A DNA stretch of 64,000 bases, taken from AP-15 sp963700185 (GTDB taxonomy: Bacteria > Pseudomonadota > Alphaproteobacteria > ATCC43930 > CGMCC-115725). The notes below the pieces were generated by a model. That model had not been told where the DNA came from. It saw only the letters and a program-made list of their open reading frames with translations, and searched no databases. The translations under genes and the position numbers were made by a program. The DNA is taken from the NCBI GenBank assembly GCA_963700185.1, contig CAVOWP010000008.1, forward strand, positions 186,001-250,000, in the 5' to 3' direction. Shown one piece after another: positions 29,351-39,554 of this stretch. Each line of letters opens with the position of its first letter. Positions within the stretch are counted from its first letter, which is position 1.

Positions 29351-29393
29351 CAATGGTACTGCACCCGTCATGGGTGGCTAAGGAGATTCAAAC

Positions 29394-30525
29394 ATGTACC
29401 AACGCAAGAACTTCATCGACAGATACACGCGCCCACTGTGGCTTCTGGCGCCGGCCCTAGCATTGGCGAGCCCCGCTTTTGCCAACGATGCGCCCGCGTC
29501 GCTGGCTGACCAATCGACGCCGGGGAGCGTGATCGTCTTCCCCAAATACGTGAAAGGGACAGTGTCGGTAGACGGAGCGCCGGCCGAAAAAACCGAGATC
29601 GAGGTTGGCGTCGTTTGCCCGAAGGGCGCCACCTGCGCAGAGCACCAGTCGGTGAAGCTCAGGTTTCACTGGGTTTGCCCAGCGACGCAAGACTTCAACA
29701 CCAAATTTATCTGCAAAGAGAACGACTTCGACGTCTTCACCTCGGTCAATGGAAAGGTGGTGTTCGACCCCGATGGCGTGACGATTGCGGGCAGCGCTCC
29801 CGTTACCGTCCCCGCGGCTCCCTGCCCGGCGGGCTATTTGATCGGTTGGGTGATCAATCCGGCCAATGACCAGCCCACCAAGTTTGACGGGCTGATGGGC
29901 GACGCGGTGATCCGTGGGAGTGGTACTGCGGTACAAAGCTATCGGGCGATCGCGATCCAGGCAGACCCGAATTTGCCGGTAAGCGGTGACCCGACCAAAG
30001 TCGCCATCACGACCGGCTTGGATCGTCTGACCGGCACGCCGACGTTGCTCTTCGGCCAGCCCGGCGGCTACCAGACGATCTCCGGGGCCATCAACGGAGA
30101 TGTCCGGTACACCAACCCGAACGGACCGACGACCTACGCGAACACCTGGCTGATCCTGATGACTTCTGGATGTTCGGTCCAACCAATCGAACTATCCGAC
30201 CGAAGTCGGCCTCGATTTCTACAACGAGACCGAGCGGCTGGTTTCGACCTCTACCGAGTTCGTGTGCTGGGAGCAGGTGGAGCTTTCCACGATCGACCCA
30301 AATCTGACCCAGGCTGGAATGGGCACTCGGAAAGGCCTCTTCGTGTCGACCCAAGCGGAGAAGTTCCCGTACACCGGGATCTACGACAATGCTGGGCCCG
30401 TCACGCTCCTGGGGTTGGTCCAGACCAACGAGGGTATCGCACCGATGACAGCGGATCGGTCGTACATCTTCCAGGCGTTTGATAACGCCACGCCGGTCCC
30501 GACGACGTTCGTGCCGTTTCCCTAA
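29394..30525 (+). pseudogene. Secreted protein of unknown function under sigma-54 control, frame broken
   Basis: A signal peptide (LWLLAPALALASPAFA) is followed by a beta-rich mature protein with several cysteines (VVCPKGATCAE, FHWVCPAT, AAPCPAGYLIGWV). It starts at ATG 29394 with AAGGAG upstream. Near 30170, after TWLILMT, one extra base shifts the frame. The true continuation (LDVRSNQSNYPTEVGLDFYN) runs to the stop at 30525, giving about 376 residues. A strong terminator follows. I do not recognise a named family. It is the clearest output gene of the adjoining sensing module. Confidence 0.75.
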
Positions 30526-30545
30526 TCGGAGTACGGTAACGAATA

Positions 30546-30604
30546 TTGGGCCGGCCTCAGGCCGGCCCAAGAGAGGGGCGGCTCTTGCCGCCCCTCGGCT
30601 TTTA
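30546..30604 (+). terminator. Double-hairpin terminator
   Basis: TTGGGCCGGCC-TCA-GGCCGGCCCAA (30546-30570) is followed by GAGGGGCGGC-TCTT-GCCGCCCCTC (30573-30596) and GGCTTTT. It lies 20 bases after the secreted-protein stop. Confidence 0.85.
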
Positions 30605-30668
30605 AGGGCACAGTAGCCGGTGCGTGCAACTGCAGAGTTGCGCGACAAGTTTGTGCCGGACAGGTCCG

Positions 30669-31487
30669 ATGAGCGAGATTAGCTTCTATTACGATACCGA
30701 TGCGATCGCGTGTGAGGTCGCAAATGGTCACCATCGCGAGGTGATCGGTGGATTATGGGACGAAATCGGCAGGCTCCAGTTCGATTTTTTGCGTGTGAAC
30801 GGGCTTTCTCCGTCGTCAGTCCTTGTCGATATTGGATGCGGCTGTTTGCGAGGCGGCGTGCATTTTGTATATTTCCTCAATCCAGGAAACTATTTTGGTG
30901 TGGATATCAGCGAGGCATTGTTGGAGGCGGGCTACGATAGCGAATTGAGAAGCCGAGGACTTTGCGACAGGCTGCCCCGAAGTAACCTGATTTGCGATAA
31001 AGAATTTCAGTTCTCAAAATTCACGACAACCTTCGATATTGGCATTGCGCAGTCTCTTTTTACACATTTGCCAGCAAATCATATACAGCTCTGTTTGTCA
31101 CGACTAGCTCCAAAAATGCGGCCTGGCGGGAGATTGTTCGCAACATGCTTTCTTGTTCCGGATGATCACCCGATCGGCTCACCCTTCGATCATCCGCATG
31201 GTGTACGCACCTTCGACCACAAGGACCCCTACCACTATCGTTTCAAGCAGCTGCGACACCTCTGCGAGGGCCGCCTGCCCTGGCGCCCTACACTTATTGG
31301 GGATTGGGGCCATCCACGCGACCAGCAGATGGTTCTGTTCCGGTTCATCGCTGGACAGGCGGAGGACGCTTTAGATACGGTTACGCGCGTTAGACATTCG
31401 CGGACCCTTGAGGGGGTCGGTGCGCTTCGACCCGCAGTTCAGAGCCTCCCGATCACTACGGCGTCCGGAACCACAAATCCAAGCTGA
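30669..31487 (+). CDS. Class I SAM-dependent methyltransferase
   Basis: A 272-residue protein with motif I LVDIGCGCLRGGVHFVYFL, acidic motif YFGVDISEALLEAG, and FDIGIAQSLFTHLP as motif II. Methyltransferases of this form are common in surface-glycan loci. ATG 30669 is the chosen start, before conserved sequence. Its base composition is lower in GC than that of flanking housekeeping genes, in line with transfer. The acceptor is unknown. Confidence 0.82.
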   Translation: MSEISFYYDTDAIACEVANGHHREVIGGLWDEIGRLQFDFLRVNGLSPSSVLVDIGCGCLRGGVHFVYFLNPGNYFGVDISEALLEAGYDSELRSRGLCDRLPRSNLICDKEFQFSKFTTTFDIGIAQSLFTHLPANHIQLCLSRLAPKMRPGGRLFATCFLVPDDHPIGSPFDHPHGVRTFDHKDPYHYRFKQLRHLCEGRLPWRPTLIGDWGHPRDQQMVLFRFIAGQAEDALDTVTRVRHSRTLEGVGALRPAVQSLPITTASGTTNPS

Positions 31488-32014
31488 TGCCCCGACGCTA
31501 GGGCCCCGGCCTGTTCCGCCGCGGGCCTCTCGGCCGCGCCAGCGCGTCTGGCGGCGTGCCGGTCGATTTCGGCTTGGATCGGCGCTCCGGCTTGCGTTCC
31601 AAGCGAGGCAATGCGGCTTCGTATCCGGGTTGGCCCGCTACACCAACCCTGATCGGTTATCGGATGGCGCAATTGCGAGTTGAGGTCGAGTAGCTCAACG
31701 ATTCGGGCTTCGCCTCTTACCGATCCGGGCGTGCAACCGGCATCGCCTCAGCCTGAATGTTACCGGTGAAGTTTGCTGCCTCCGGCTTGGCGAACTCGGC
31801 GACGACGCGGTCCGTGCCACCGATCCATAAACCGGATGCCCTACGCCGCGCGCCCGACTGCTCGCTCCGCAGTTGCCTGCAGCGGGCGACCGCGGTAAAA
31901 GACGCTGGGCGCCGACCGTTAACCAAAGCCGCCTCGGGGAATCAGTCCTGATCGAGTGCCTGATGCAGCGGCTCGCGCGGCGTCGCAAGGGCAAGTTGTG
32001 CGGGGCAAAATCCT
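31488..32014. other. 527-base stretch without a recognisable gene
   Basis: No frame here has convincing homology on either strand. Just before 32015 the sense frame already reads GQNPLLHYL, part of the NPLxHYLxxGxxEGR repeat found in multi-domain glycan proteins. This region probably once held the 5' part of the downstream gene. Confidence 0.5.
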
Positions 32015-34283
32015 TTGTTGCACTATCTGTCAACCGGAGAGAAGGAAGGGCGCACACTGAACGCTCAAGAAGTCGGCCGTTCGGTTGCGGTTACTCATGC
32101 CGAGATCCAATGTCTGAAACAGCCCTCGTTCCGCGACGAGGTGGCTCTTTTCCTAGCGCATTCGCCGCGCGGTGGGTTGAAGCCGCACGTGCGGCATTAT
32201 TTGGACAGTCTCAAGCGGCAGCGCATTGCCGTCATCCTGATCGTGAACGCCGACGGACCGGTTATGGCAACGCAAATCGATAAAATAGGCGGGATAGACG
32301 GCATGTTCGTTCGTCGGAACGAAGGCTACGATTTTGCCGCCTGGGCGCATATTCTCCTTCTGCATCCCGAGCTCTTCGACGCAAAGATCCTCTATCTGCT
32401 CAACGACAGTGTGATCGGGCCGACCAATGAGGCCAGCTTCGGCGCCATATTGACTAGGCTGCGCAATAGTTCCGCCGGGCTCATTGGTTTGACCGAAAAT
32501 TTCGCGCGGAGTTGGCACATTCAAAGCTACTTTCTCGCGCTCAAGCGCCAGGCCCTCTCGTCGATCGCTCTACACAAATTTATCGGCGATATCGTCTCAT
32601 ACGAAGACCTAGAGGATGTCATTAACAACCTTGAGATCCGCCTCGCACCGACCTTGCAGGCCGCCGGCGTCGGGTGTGAGGTGTTGTTTCGAACGACGGA
32701 GTTTCGCGACGATCCCACCGTCTATCTCTGGAAGCACCTCTTGCAGTCCGGCTTTCCCTTCATCAAAGTGAAAACAATCGGCGGCGCTTCCGCTGTCGTC
32801 GACAGTAGCGAATGGCGCGAACTTCTCATCGCCCAGGGCTACGACATTTCGCTCGCTGAGCGCACACTGGCCGAACCGAAACCTTCTTTGCCGGCGCGAC
32901 GCTCAGCATCGTGCGGGAGGCCGGAACAGCGCCAATCCCTGCGCTCGAAACCGGCACTATCCATAGAGCTATCGAGGCGAGATCGGATCACGGCAATCTC
33001 GGGTGCGGTGCAACCCAGGCCGATCGTTCTGGTGCTGGGCATGCATCGCAGCGGCACCTCGCTGTGCTCTCACATTCTGAGCGCTCTCGGGGTCGATATG
33101 GCCGACGATATCGGGGTGGACGTCGGGAACGATATGGGGCATTGGGAGCGGTGGGAGATCGCTGAATTTCACGATCGGATTTTTAGCCTCTTCAACCGTG
33201 ATTATTGGGGACCCTTTCACGATTTCATTCTGCCGGTGGCGTGGTGGGCAGATCCGCGCGTCGCCCAGATAAGATGCGAAATCGCCGCGTTTCTCAAAAA
33301 GAGGATGGGCGACGCCTATTTCGGGTTTAAGGATCCGCGCACGGTTCGTCTGATGCCGGTTTGGCATCAGATCTTCAACGAGCTGAAACTGGCGCCAAAG
33401 CTCGTACTGTGCCTGCGCAATCCCGCACAGATCGCCCGATCTCTCAAAGCACGTGACGGGCTCGACCCCGAAATCGGAGAATATCGGTGGCTCGTTCACA
33501 TGATCGATTTTTTTCGATATGCCAGCAACTTTGATTTCTGCACGGTGGAATACGAAGAGTGGTTCAACAATCCATCGGCCAACATCGGAAAATTACAAAA
33601 ATTTCTTGGTTTGCCGTGGCAGCAGAGTGAAGCCGATCTCGATCTGGTGCTGTCGGGCATCATCGAACTCGGCTGCACGGCATGACGGCTCCGAGCATCG
33701 CGAAGCCAGCCAACCGCTGGTGCGCACGTTGTACAAGCTCGCTGGCCGCGAAGGGCAGGACGGCGCGCGCGACCGGATCGCCTCCATCGTCTCTCAGTTT
33801 ATCAGCTTTCAGCAATTGCAGCGGCCTTTTATCCAGGGTTTCCAGGACGTCGCCAAAGTCGCTGCCAAGTATTCCGAAATCGAGCGAGAGGCGACGGTCT
33901 TGCGAACAGCGGTCGGCGAACGCGATGCGACCGTCGCGGCGGGCAATGTCCGAGCTGCCGCCGTCGAAGGCCGTCTGGCGGAGGCTCTTGCCGAGATCGA
34001 ACAGCAACGGGTGCAAATCGCCGAGCTCGCAAGGGAGCGCAATGCGCTTGCCGGATCGCTGGAGGCGGCACGCGCGGAGCTGGCTGCGGAGCTCGTGGCG
34101 CGCACAGCCGCCGAGGAGCGCTCACACTCGGAACAGTTAGCCCTGCTGCGCACGCTTGCGGCCGCCCGGGAAGTTGGGAGCGCAGCGCTTGCGTCGTTGC
34201 GCATCGAAACCGCATTGGTGCCGCAGGCGCCGCGAAATACCGGATGCCTGACGCGGTTTATCCGTTTTTTCTCGTCCGAATAA
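32015..34283 (+). pseudogene. RgpF-type glycan domain + sulfotransferase + coiled coil, 5'-truncated and frame broken
   Basis: The first part (residues about 60-290 from TTG 32015) matches the rhamnan-synthesis F domain (IAVILIVNADGPV, VRRNEGYDFAAWAHIL, LLNDSVIGP). The second is a PAPS-dependent sulfotransferase with 5'-phosphosulfate loop LVLGMHRSGTSLCS and FGFKDPRTVRLMPVW. Near 33665 one extra base shifts the frame; the continuation RHDGSEHREASQPLVRTLY completes the sulfotransferase end and leads into a heptad-rich coiled coil to 34283. A HYL-repeat remnant before the start shows 5' loss. The intact protein would probably build or sulfate an exported polysaccharide. Confidence 0.75.
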
Positions 34284-34334
34284 GCACAGGGCGGAGATTG
34301 CCCTGCGGGATCGTGAGATATTCAAAGGTGCTCA

Positions 34335-34781
34335 ATGCTACGATTTGGGCGCAAGCGGCCCGGGCCCAGTGCGATCACTCTTGCCGATCAGGCGCGCGAC
34401 CAGGGGCAATGGGAGCGCGCAGCAGGACATTACCGCGACGCTCTCCGCCGGAATGCGCGGAACCCGGCGATTTGGGTTCAGTTCGGACATGTCCTGAAAG
34501 AATCCGGAAATCTGCAGGAAGCGGAGAGAGCGTACCGGACGGCAATCGGTTACGATCGCAGCATCGCCAACTCGTACGTGTGGTTGGGATACATCCTAAG
34601 GATCCAGGGTAAGACAGCGGCGGCCAAGGCGGCATATTTGCGAGCGGTTGCGCTCGATCCCTCGCTCGAGGGCGTATTTGTTGAGTTCGCGCAACTCGAT
34701 TGGTCGGAAGCGCATGCTTCGGAATTACGGAACATGCTCGGAGCTGTCGATAGATCTTCGACCTGCAGTAGGTTGCGGTAG
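34335..34781 (+). CDS. Short TPR protein, probably a truncated glycan-locus protein
   Basis: A 148-residue protein with about three tetratricopeptide repeats (QGQWERAAGHYRDALRRNAR, SGNLQEAERAYRTAIGYDRS, QGKTAAAKAAYLRAVALDPS). In glycan clusters such TPRs often precede a methyltransferase or glycosyltransferase domain. Here the frame ends soon after the repeats, and a gene on the opposite strand ends 34 bases on, so a C-terminal domain may be lost. Confidence 0.6.
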   Translation: MLRFGRKRPGPSAITLADQARDQGQWERAAGHYRDALRRNARNPAIWVQFGHVLKESGNLQEAERAYRTAIGYDRSIANSYVWLGYILRIQGKTAAAKAAYLRAVALDPSLEGVFVEFAQLDWSEAHASELRNMLGAVDRSSTCSRLR

Positions 34782-34814
34782 TGTTTATGGATATGGCGCG
34801 GAACAGCATGCAAG

Positions 34815-36134
34815 TCATCGGGTCGATCTGCTGCCGCCCCCAGGCGCCGCGATTGGTGGTCTCGGCCGGCGGCGCCAAGCCCATCCCGGCAATCGAATAG
34901 TGCGCCAAGTTGACCGCTTCGCAATCTCCGCACGCGCTTGGTTCAGCTCTCCCGCCTTTAGTGCGGCCGCATGTTCCGCCATATCCGCTGCAATTGCGCG
35001 ATCCTCGGCTAGCGTTTCAAGGCGTAAGAGAACGGTCCGCAGCTCTTGGATTACCAAATCCCGGGCTGTGTTTTGCAATCTTAGCTGTTCCGCCTCGGCC
35101 TTAACCCGTGTGAAAGCGGTGATCGCATCCTGAAGCTGCGCGCTCTGGGACCAGCGTTCACCTATCAAGGCGAATCGACTTCGAAGCTTTTGGACCGCCG
35201 CAGGATCGGTCAACCGGCACAGTGCCAATACGGCCTCCGGTGCCGCTTCGCCTACCGCCAGCACCCCGAGCCCGTAGCCATGCAGGAATTCGAAACTCGG
35301 GTATTGTCCACTCAATTCCTCCCACAACCGCCAGACCCCGAAGTCCCCTTCTCTGACATTGGTGTCATGAAATAATATGACCCCCTCTCGCGACAGCTTC
35401 GGCAGCCAACTCTCAAAATCGTGTCTCGCCGCTTCATAGGTGTGAAGACCGTCGATGTGCAACAGGTCTATTGAACTGTTGCTGAACTGGAGAAGCGCCT
35501 CATCAAAGGTGCAGCGCAGTAGGGTCGAGAACTTACTATAATGTTGGTCGTGAAACTGACAGAAATCCTCATATATCTCACTATAACCCCGCCAAGTGTC
35601 GACCGCGTGGCAGCGAGTCGGTAAGCCCGCCTCGACGACCGCATTGCAGAAGGCAGAATACGATACGCCAGTGGACGTTCCGAGCTCGACCAAGACGCGG
35701 GGAGCTGCAGCTCGCACGAGCCAATGCGCAAACGGCACATACGTCCACCATCCGCTGGGGGTGCCGACGCGAGCGGGTTGCCAGAAGAGCGGATCGAAGG
35801 TCGAAGCGGTGAGCGCCGTCAGTCCCGCAACCCGCTCTGTGATGAGGAGCTCACGCTCGCGCGCGAGACAACCCTCCACAGCCTCGCGAGCACTGCTTTC
35901 GCTGTAAAGCTCCGCGGCAACAGCGCTGCGCTCCCGCCGTAGTCGATCGATTTCGGCTTCGGCTGCGGTCAACTGCATGCGCAGCAGGTCGACAGCAGCT
36001 TGCGCCGCTTCGGCGATTTTGTAGAGGTGAGCTGCGTTAGGGTCTACCTCTTGCCGGTCGCCGGCGCCGCTGGCGCCGGGTGCGGGCAGCGTCTCGCCGG
36101 CGCTCAGCCGCTGTGTTTTATTCGTCCTGGTCAA
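34815..36134 (-). CDS. Methyltransferase (class I, Methyltransf_24 type) between coiled coils
   Basis: A 439-residue protein. An N-terminal coiled coil (residues about 40-95) leads to a SAM methyltransferase domain with VLVELGTSTGVSYSAFC, HAVDTWRGYSE and DLLHIDGLHTYEAARHD. VILFHDTNVREGDFGVW is typical of FkbM-neighbour sugar O-methyltransferases. A second coiled coil covers about residues 325-400. The last 30 residues are basic and Pro-rich and look like read-through of a different frame, so the natural end may be altered. The start overlaps the end of the GT2-GT9 gene by 17 bases. It likely acts on surface glycans. Confidence 0.75.
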   Translation of the reverse strand: MTRTNKTQRLSAGETLPAPGASGAGDRQEVDPNAAHLYKIAEAAQAAVDLLRMQLTAAEAEIDRLRRERSAVAAELYSESSAREAVEGCLARERELLITERVAGLTALTASTFDPLFWQPARVGTPSGWWTYVPFAHWLVRAAAPRVLVELGTSTGVSYSAFCNAVVEAGLPTRCHAVDTWRGYSEIYEDFCQFHDQHYSKFSTLLRCTFDEALLQFSNSSIDLLHIDGLHTYEAARHDFESWLPKLSREGVILFHDTNVREGDFGVWRLWEELSGQYPSFEFLHGYGLGVLAVGEAAPEAVLALCRLTDPAAVQKLRSRFALIGERWSQSAQLQDAITAFTRVKAEAEQLRLQNTARDLVIQELRTVLLRLETLAEDRAIAADMAEHAAALKAGELNQARAEIAKRSTWRTIRLPGWAWRRRPRPPIAAPGGGSRSTR

Positions 36135-39066
36135 TACCTTCCTCTTGAAATTTTCGACTGCAGCCGCGATGACGAGCCGCGGTCCGGCCAGCCCAGATCG
36201 TTAGAAAGCGCTTGCACACAGGATAGACGTCGACCGGCCGAAGCTCGGTTAGACAAAAAACGTTGCGGTTGCACTCCTCGGGCCTTGAGAATTGACAAAG
36301 CGAGCAATGCACATGCCGCCATACGATGACCGCGCGTGGCCCTACGGGCCCCCACTCGTCAGGCTTTAGATTGGCAGGATAAATCCCGACCGTTGGAACA
36401 CCCAGAGCAGCCGCGAGATGCAGTGGCCCGCTATTATTTCCGACAAACAGAGTGGATCTCATCAGCAGATCGACCAAATCGGAAAATTCGAGCATACCTG
36501 CAATATTCGAGACTCGGCCGTGATCTCGTAGCCTACGCTGAACCCTCGCCGCAATCTCTTCGTCTCCTGAGAGGCCAACGAGGGCGATGTGCACACCGTC
36601 GCGTTCGACAAGCAAGTCGATCAATTCGGCGAAATGTTCCACGGGCCATCGGCTGATTTCGTCAGCCGCCGCCGGATGCACGCAGACGAGAGGCCTGCCG
36701 TGGCTGTTGATCGGTTCAAGGCGCGCGGACGGCGACCGATTCGTCGGCAGCCCGACGGTTATATCCCTTCGGCTCTCGCACTCATCGGCGATAGCGTCTA
36801 CGAGGCTCACGAGATCGCTGCTGAAATGCCTTCGCTTGCCTGGACTGGGAACGCCGCTATCACATTGCAGCGCAATATCGAGCCAAGGAAACTCCGAGTT
36901 TTGCATGAAACCGGCGAGATAACGCGCTCCGGTCCACTGTAAGATAGGTCGGGTATCCCCATGCCTGTGCAAGTCAATCGCGATGTCGAATTGATATCGG
37001 TCGAGGCGTTGCCTGAGCTGCCGGCACTCGTCAGCGCGCAGGGCCTTGAGCGGCGGCTGCATCCGAAGGAAATCGAACGTAATGAACTCGTCGATTTCGG
37101 GAACCAGCGACCAGAACGGTTCCGACCAGCGGCCGCCGAGCACATAGATGCGAGCCGAGGAAAACACCTGCCGCAGGCGGCTAATCGCAGGAACCGAGCC
37201 AATACAACCACCAATGTCGTCAAGCCCGACGACGAGAATCTTGTGCACTGAGTCGCGCGAAAACAGCGGCCGGCCGACACAGAGCACCTCTACCGGTTCG
37301 GCCTCCGGAACGATATCATCGATTGCACGGGACAGCCGCGGGTTATGATACGGATCGTGATCGCCGAAGACCGTCCACCACTGCCGATTGAACGCGTAAT
37401 CATCGTAACCCTCGCTTGCTCCCCGGCTGGCGCGCTCATAATGCACGAGCTTCGCATAAGGCGTAAAAACGCATAACAATCCGCGAGCTCTGGCCTTCAG
37501 GCAGTAATCAAGGTCATTGTTGATGACGTCATGGGCTTCGTTGAAGCCGCCCAAGCCCACAAAAATCTCCCGCCGGGTCATCAGGCAAGCGCCCGTTACC
37601 GCTGAAACCTCGCGCTGTGTCAGGGCTAGTCCGAAATAGCCGGGATCATTTTGCCGGCGATGTCGGAAAGCATGTCGCGCGTGGCCCAAGCTGGCCAAAA
37701 ACATCCCGCCGTGTTGGACGGTTCGGTTTGGAAATAGCAGCTGCGCACCGACCACCCCGACCTCGGGCCGCTGTGCATGCTCGACCAGGGCGTCGAGCCA
37801 TCCAGGGTCGATGATCTCGACATCGTCATTGAGAAACAACAGCAACTGTCCTTCCGCCGCGGCGGCGCCCCGGTTGTTGAAATAGGACCAGTTGAACGGC
37901 GGGTCGATCTCGACGACCTTGTCGGCATTGGCCTGCAGCCAATTTTTCGAGTGCTCGTCCGCCGCGGGGATATTGTCGACGCAGACAATTTCGAAATTCC
38001 GATATGCGGTAATCTCGCGCAGCGAAGCGATACAAGGCTTGATCAGGCCTCTCGAGGCACAGGTCGTAATAATGATCGACACACGGTCTTGTGCCACCCG
38101 GCGCTTCAGCCGGTAGGTCCCCGATCCGTAACCGGGAGCGATCTCGCCTTCGATGCAGCGCCGCTCCAAAACTCGCTCCAATGATCGCTTTATCCCCGCT
38201 TCGCTGTCGAGGCGCCGCATCGAACTCTTGCAGAGAACCGACGGGATATGTCGAATGCCACGGCTCTGCTCAGCGCATCGCAGCACGATGTCGTATTCAC
38301 CGAAATGCAACACATCAGCCAAGGTTATCTCGGTGCGCTCGAGCAGCTCGCGCTTTGCGCTCCAAAAGCGGCCGATGTAATTAGTGGACAACAAAAGCTC
38401 GGGCGACCACTGCGGCTTGAAAAATTCCTCGGGCATTCCCGTTGCGGGATTGACGCGCAATTCGTCGCTGTAAAAAAAATCGCAGTCGCGGGTCAATCCG
38501 CTCGCCACCGCCAATTCAAGAAAGGCGTCGCAACCGAGTTCGTCCCCGGCGGTCAGAACCCCGAGGAACACCGGTCGGTCCCCTTCGCTTTCGGCAAATC
38601 GGTGAAGTGGGTCCGTGCGTCCCAGCTCGATGACTTCGATCTGCTGGCGGCGGAAATGGCCGAAGTCCTCGAGCATCCGAGCCGACAACGCTTGCCAATG
38701 ACGAGCGCGATCCAAAAGACGGTCGAGCAATGTTCGGACGTTATCGCGTCCCGCTGCCAGCCGATCACGCAGGGTTACTGTGGAATCGTCCCCGACCAGC
38801 ATCAGCCGCCAATCCGCGTAGGCTTGGCTGCATACCGAGGCAATCGTACTGCGCGCGCGTTCGATCGCCCCGCATTCGTCATCGGCTAGGATGATCACAC
38901 AGAAATGCGGGCGCCACCGAATCTCCGCCAACATATCGGCATAGAGATCCATCTCGGCTCGGCTGATCTTCCGTCGGAGCGTACCAGGACCGGACACGAG
39001 TGAGGTCTTCTCGCCCACAGGTGATCCCGGATTGCTACGATCGGGCCGGGAATCGCATGGCCTCAA
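36118..39066 (-). CDS. Fused glycosyltransferase: GT2 plus GT9 (heptosyltransferase-like)
   Basis: 982 residues with two catalytic units. Residues about 330-590 form a GT2 domain: VSIIITTCASRGLIKPC, FEIVCVDNIP, LLLFLNDDVEIIDPGW with the DDV metal motif, and GGFNEAHDVINNDLDYCLK. Residues about 640-960 form a GT9 heptosyltransferase-like domain: GLDDIGGCIGSVPAISRLR, VCVHPAAADEISRWPVEHFAEL, and FVGNNSGPLHLAAALGVPT for nucleotide-sugar binding. An N-terminal region of 300 residues resembles a degenerate extra GT2. ATG 39066 is used; MDLYADML at 38952 would avoid overlap with the preceding gene. Probably involved in LPS core or O-glycan synthesis. Confidence 0.85.
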   Translation of the reverse strand: MRPCDSRPDRSNPGSPVGEKTSLVSGPGTLRRKISRAEMDLYADMLAEIRWRPHFCVIILADDECGAIERARSTIASVCSQAYADWRLMLVGDDSTVTLRDRLAAGRDNVRTLLDRLLDRARHWQALSARMLEDFGHFRRQQIEVIELGRTDPLHRFAESEGDRPVFLGVLTAGDELGCDAFLELAVASGLTRDCDFFYSDELRVNPATGMPEEFFKPQWSPELLLSTNYIGRFWSAKRELLERTEITLADVLHFGEYDIVLRCAEQSRGIRHIPSVLCKSSMRRLDSEAGIKRSLERVLERRCIEGEIAPGYGSGTYRLKRRVAQDRVSIIITTCASRGLIKPCIASLREITAYRNFEIVCVDNIPAADEHSKNWLQANADKVVEIDPPFNWSYFNNRGAAAAEGQLLLFLNDDVEIIDPGWLDALVEHAQRPEVGVVGAQLLFPNRTVQHGGMFLASLGHARHAFRHRRQNDPGYFGLALTQREVSAVTGACLMTRREIFVGLGGFNEAHDVINNDLDYCLKARARGLLCVFTPYAKLVHYERASRGASEGYDDYAFNRQWWTVFGDHDPYHNPRLSRAIDDIVPEAEPVEVLCVGRPLFSRDSVHKILVVGLDDIGGCIGSVPAISRLRQVFSSARIYVLGGRWSEPFWSLVPEIDEFITFDFLRMQPPLKALRADECRQLRQRLDRYQFDIAIDLHRHGDTRPILQWTGARYLAGFMQNSEFPWLDIALQCDSGVPSPGKRRHFSSDLVSLVDAIADECESRRDITVGLPTNRSPSARLEPINSHGRPLVCVHPAAADEISRWPVEHFAELIDLLVERDGVHIALVGLSGDEEIAARVQRRLRDHGRVSNIAGMLEFSDLVDLLMRSTLFVGNNSGPLHLAAALGVPTVGIYPANLKPDEWGPVGPRAVIVWRHVHCSLCQFSRPEECNRNVFCLTELRPVDVYPVCKRFLTIWAGRTAARHRGCSRKFQEEGIDQDE

Positions 39067-39454
39067 CGGCTATGGAGTCGAGCCGCAGAGCGTTCAGCGA
39101 GGACGTCCTGAAACCCCGTACCTCGAATTCGGCAAGATTCTTTGTGACTGCCAGACACAACGGATGGGTAAAATCGCTGATCAAGCGCTCTCTCAGAATT
39201 ATGCGCTCATGCTGCTCGGCAAAATCGACCTTTAGTTCGCCGTCAAGCTCGCCATTGAACCAAAAAAGATATACGGCGGGCGGCAACACCCAATAGGGCC
39301 CATAGAAGATGTTTTCTGTAGCCGCCGTATACCGTGCGACATCGTAGATAATGGAATCGCCACGGCGGAGCTTATTTCTTCCCTCGGAGACGTACTGCTC
39401 GGGGCAATGCAAGTCGCTTGCAGTGATAGTAAAGGTCGAGTGCTCGACTTCCAA
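39035..39454 (-). CDS. Hypothetical protein upstream of the GT2-GT9 gene
   Basis: TTG 39454 with AGGAG upstream is preferred to ATG 39523, whose extra residues look non-coding. The product starts LEVEHSTFTITASDLH and holds aromatic-rich strands (YGPYWVLPPAVYLFWFNG), suggesting a beta-sandwich like the sugar-binding ends of glycan-export proteins. It overlaps the glycosyltransferase start by 32 bases. No family is recognised with certainty. Confidence 0.5.
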   Translation of the reverse strand: MEVEHSTFTITASDLHCPEQYVSEGRNKLRRGDSIIYDVARYTAATENIFYGPYWVLPPAVYLFWFNGELDGELKVDFAEQHERIILRERLISDFTHPLCLAVTKNLAEFEVRGFRTSSLNALRLDSIAVEAMRFPARS

Positions 39455-39554
39455 GTTTTCTGCTCCTATCTGTGCATCCCGGCTGTCATCTTTGCACGCA
39501 TGCCCTCTATGTGCTAGCCGCACGCTGCCGCCTTCCGAAGCTGGAACGGTTTGA

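Noticed and set aside
29394..30482. 362-residue version of the secreted protein read straight through
   Set aside because: After about 30170 that frame turns Arg/Pro-rich, while the alternative frame continues with balanced composition (LDVRSNQSNYPTEVGLDFYN) to a stop followed by a terminator.
31717..31926. 69-residue minus-strand frame in the gene-free stretch
   Set aside because: Its end (RVVAEFAKPEAANFTGNIQA) looks less random than its neighbours, but there is no family match I can name, no ribosome-binding site and no context support.
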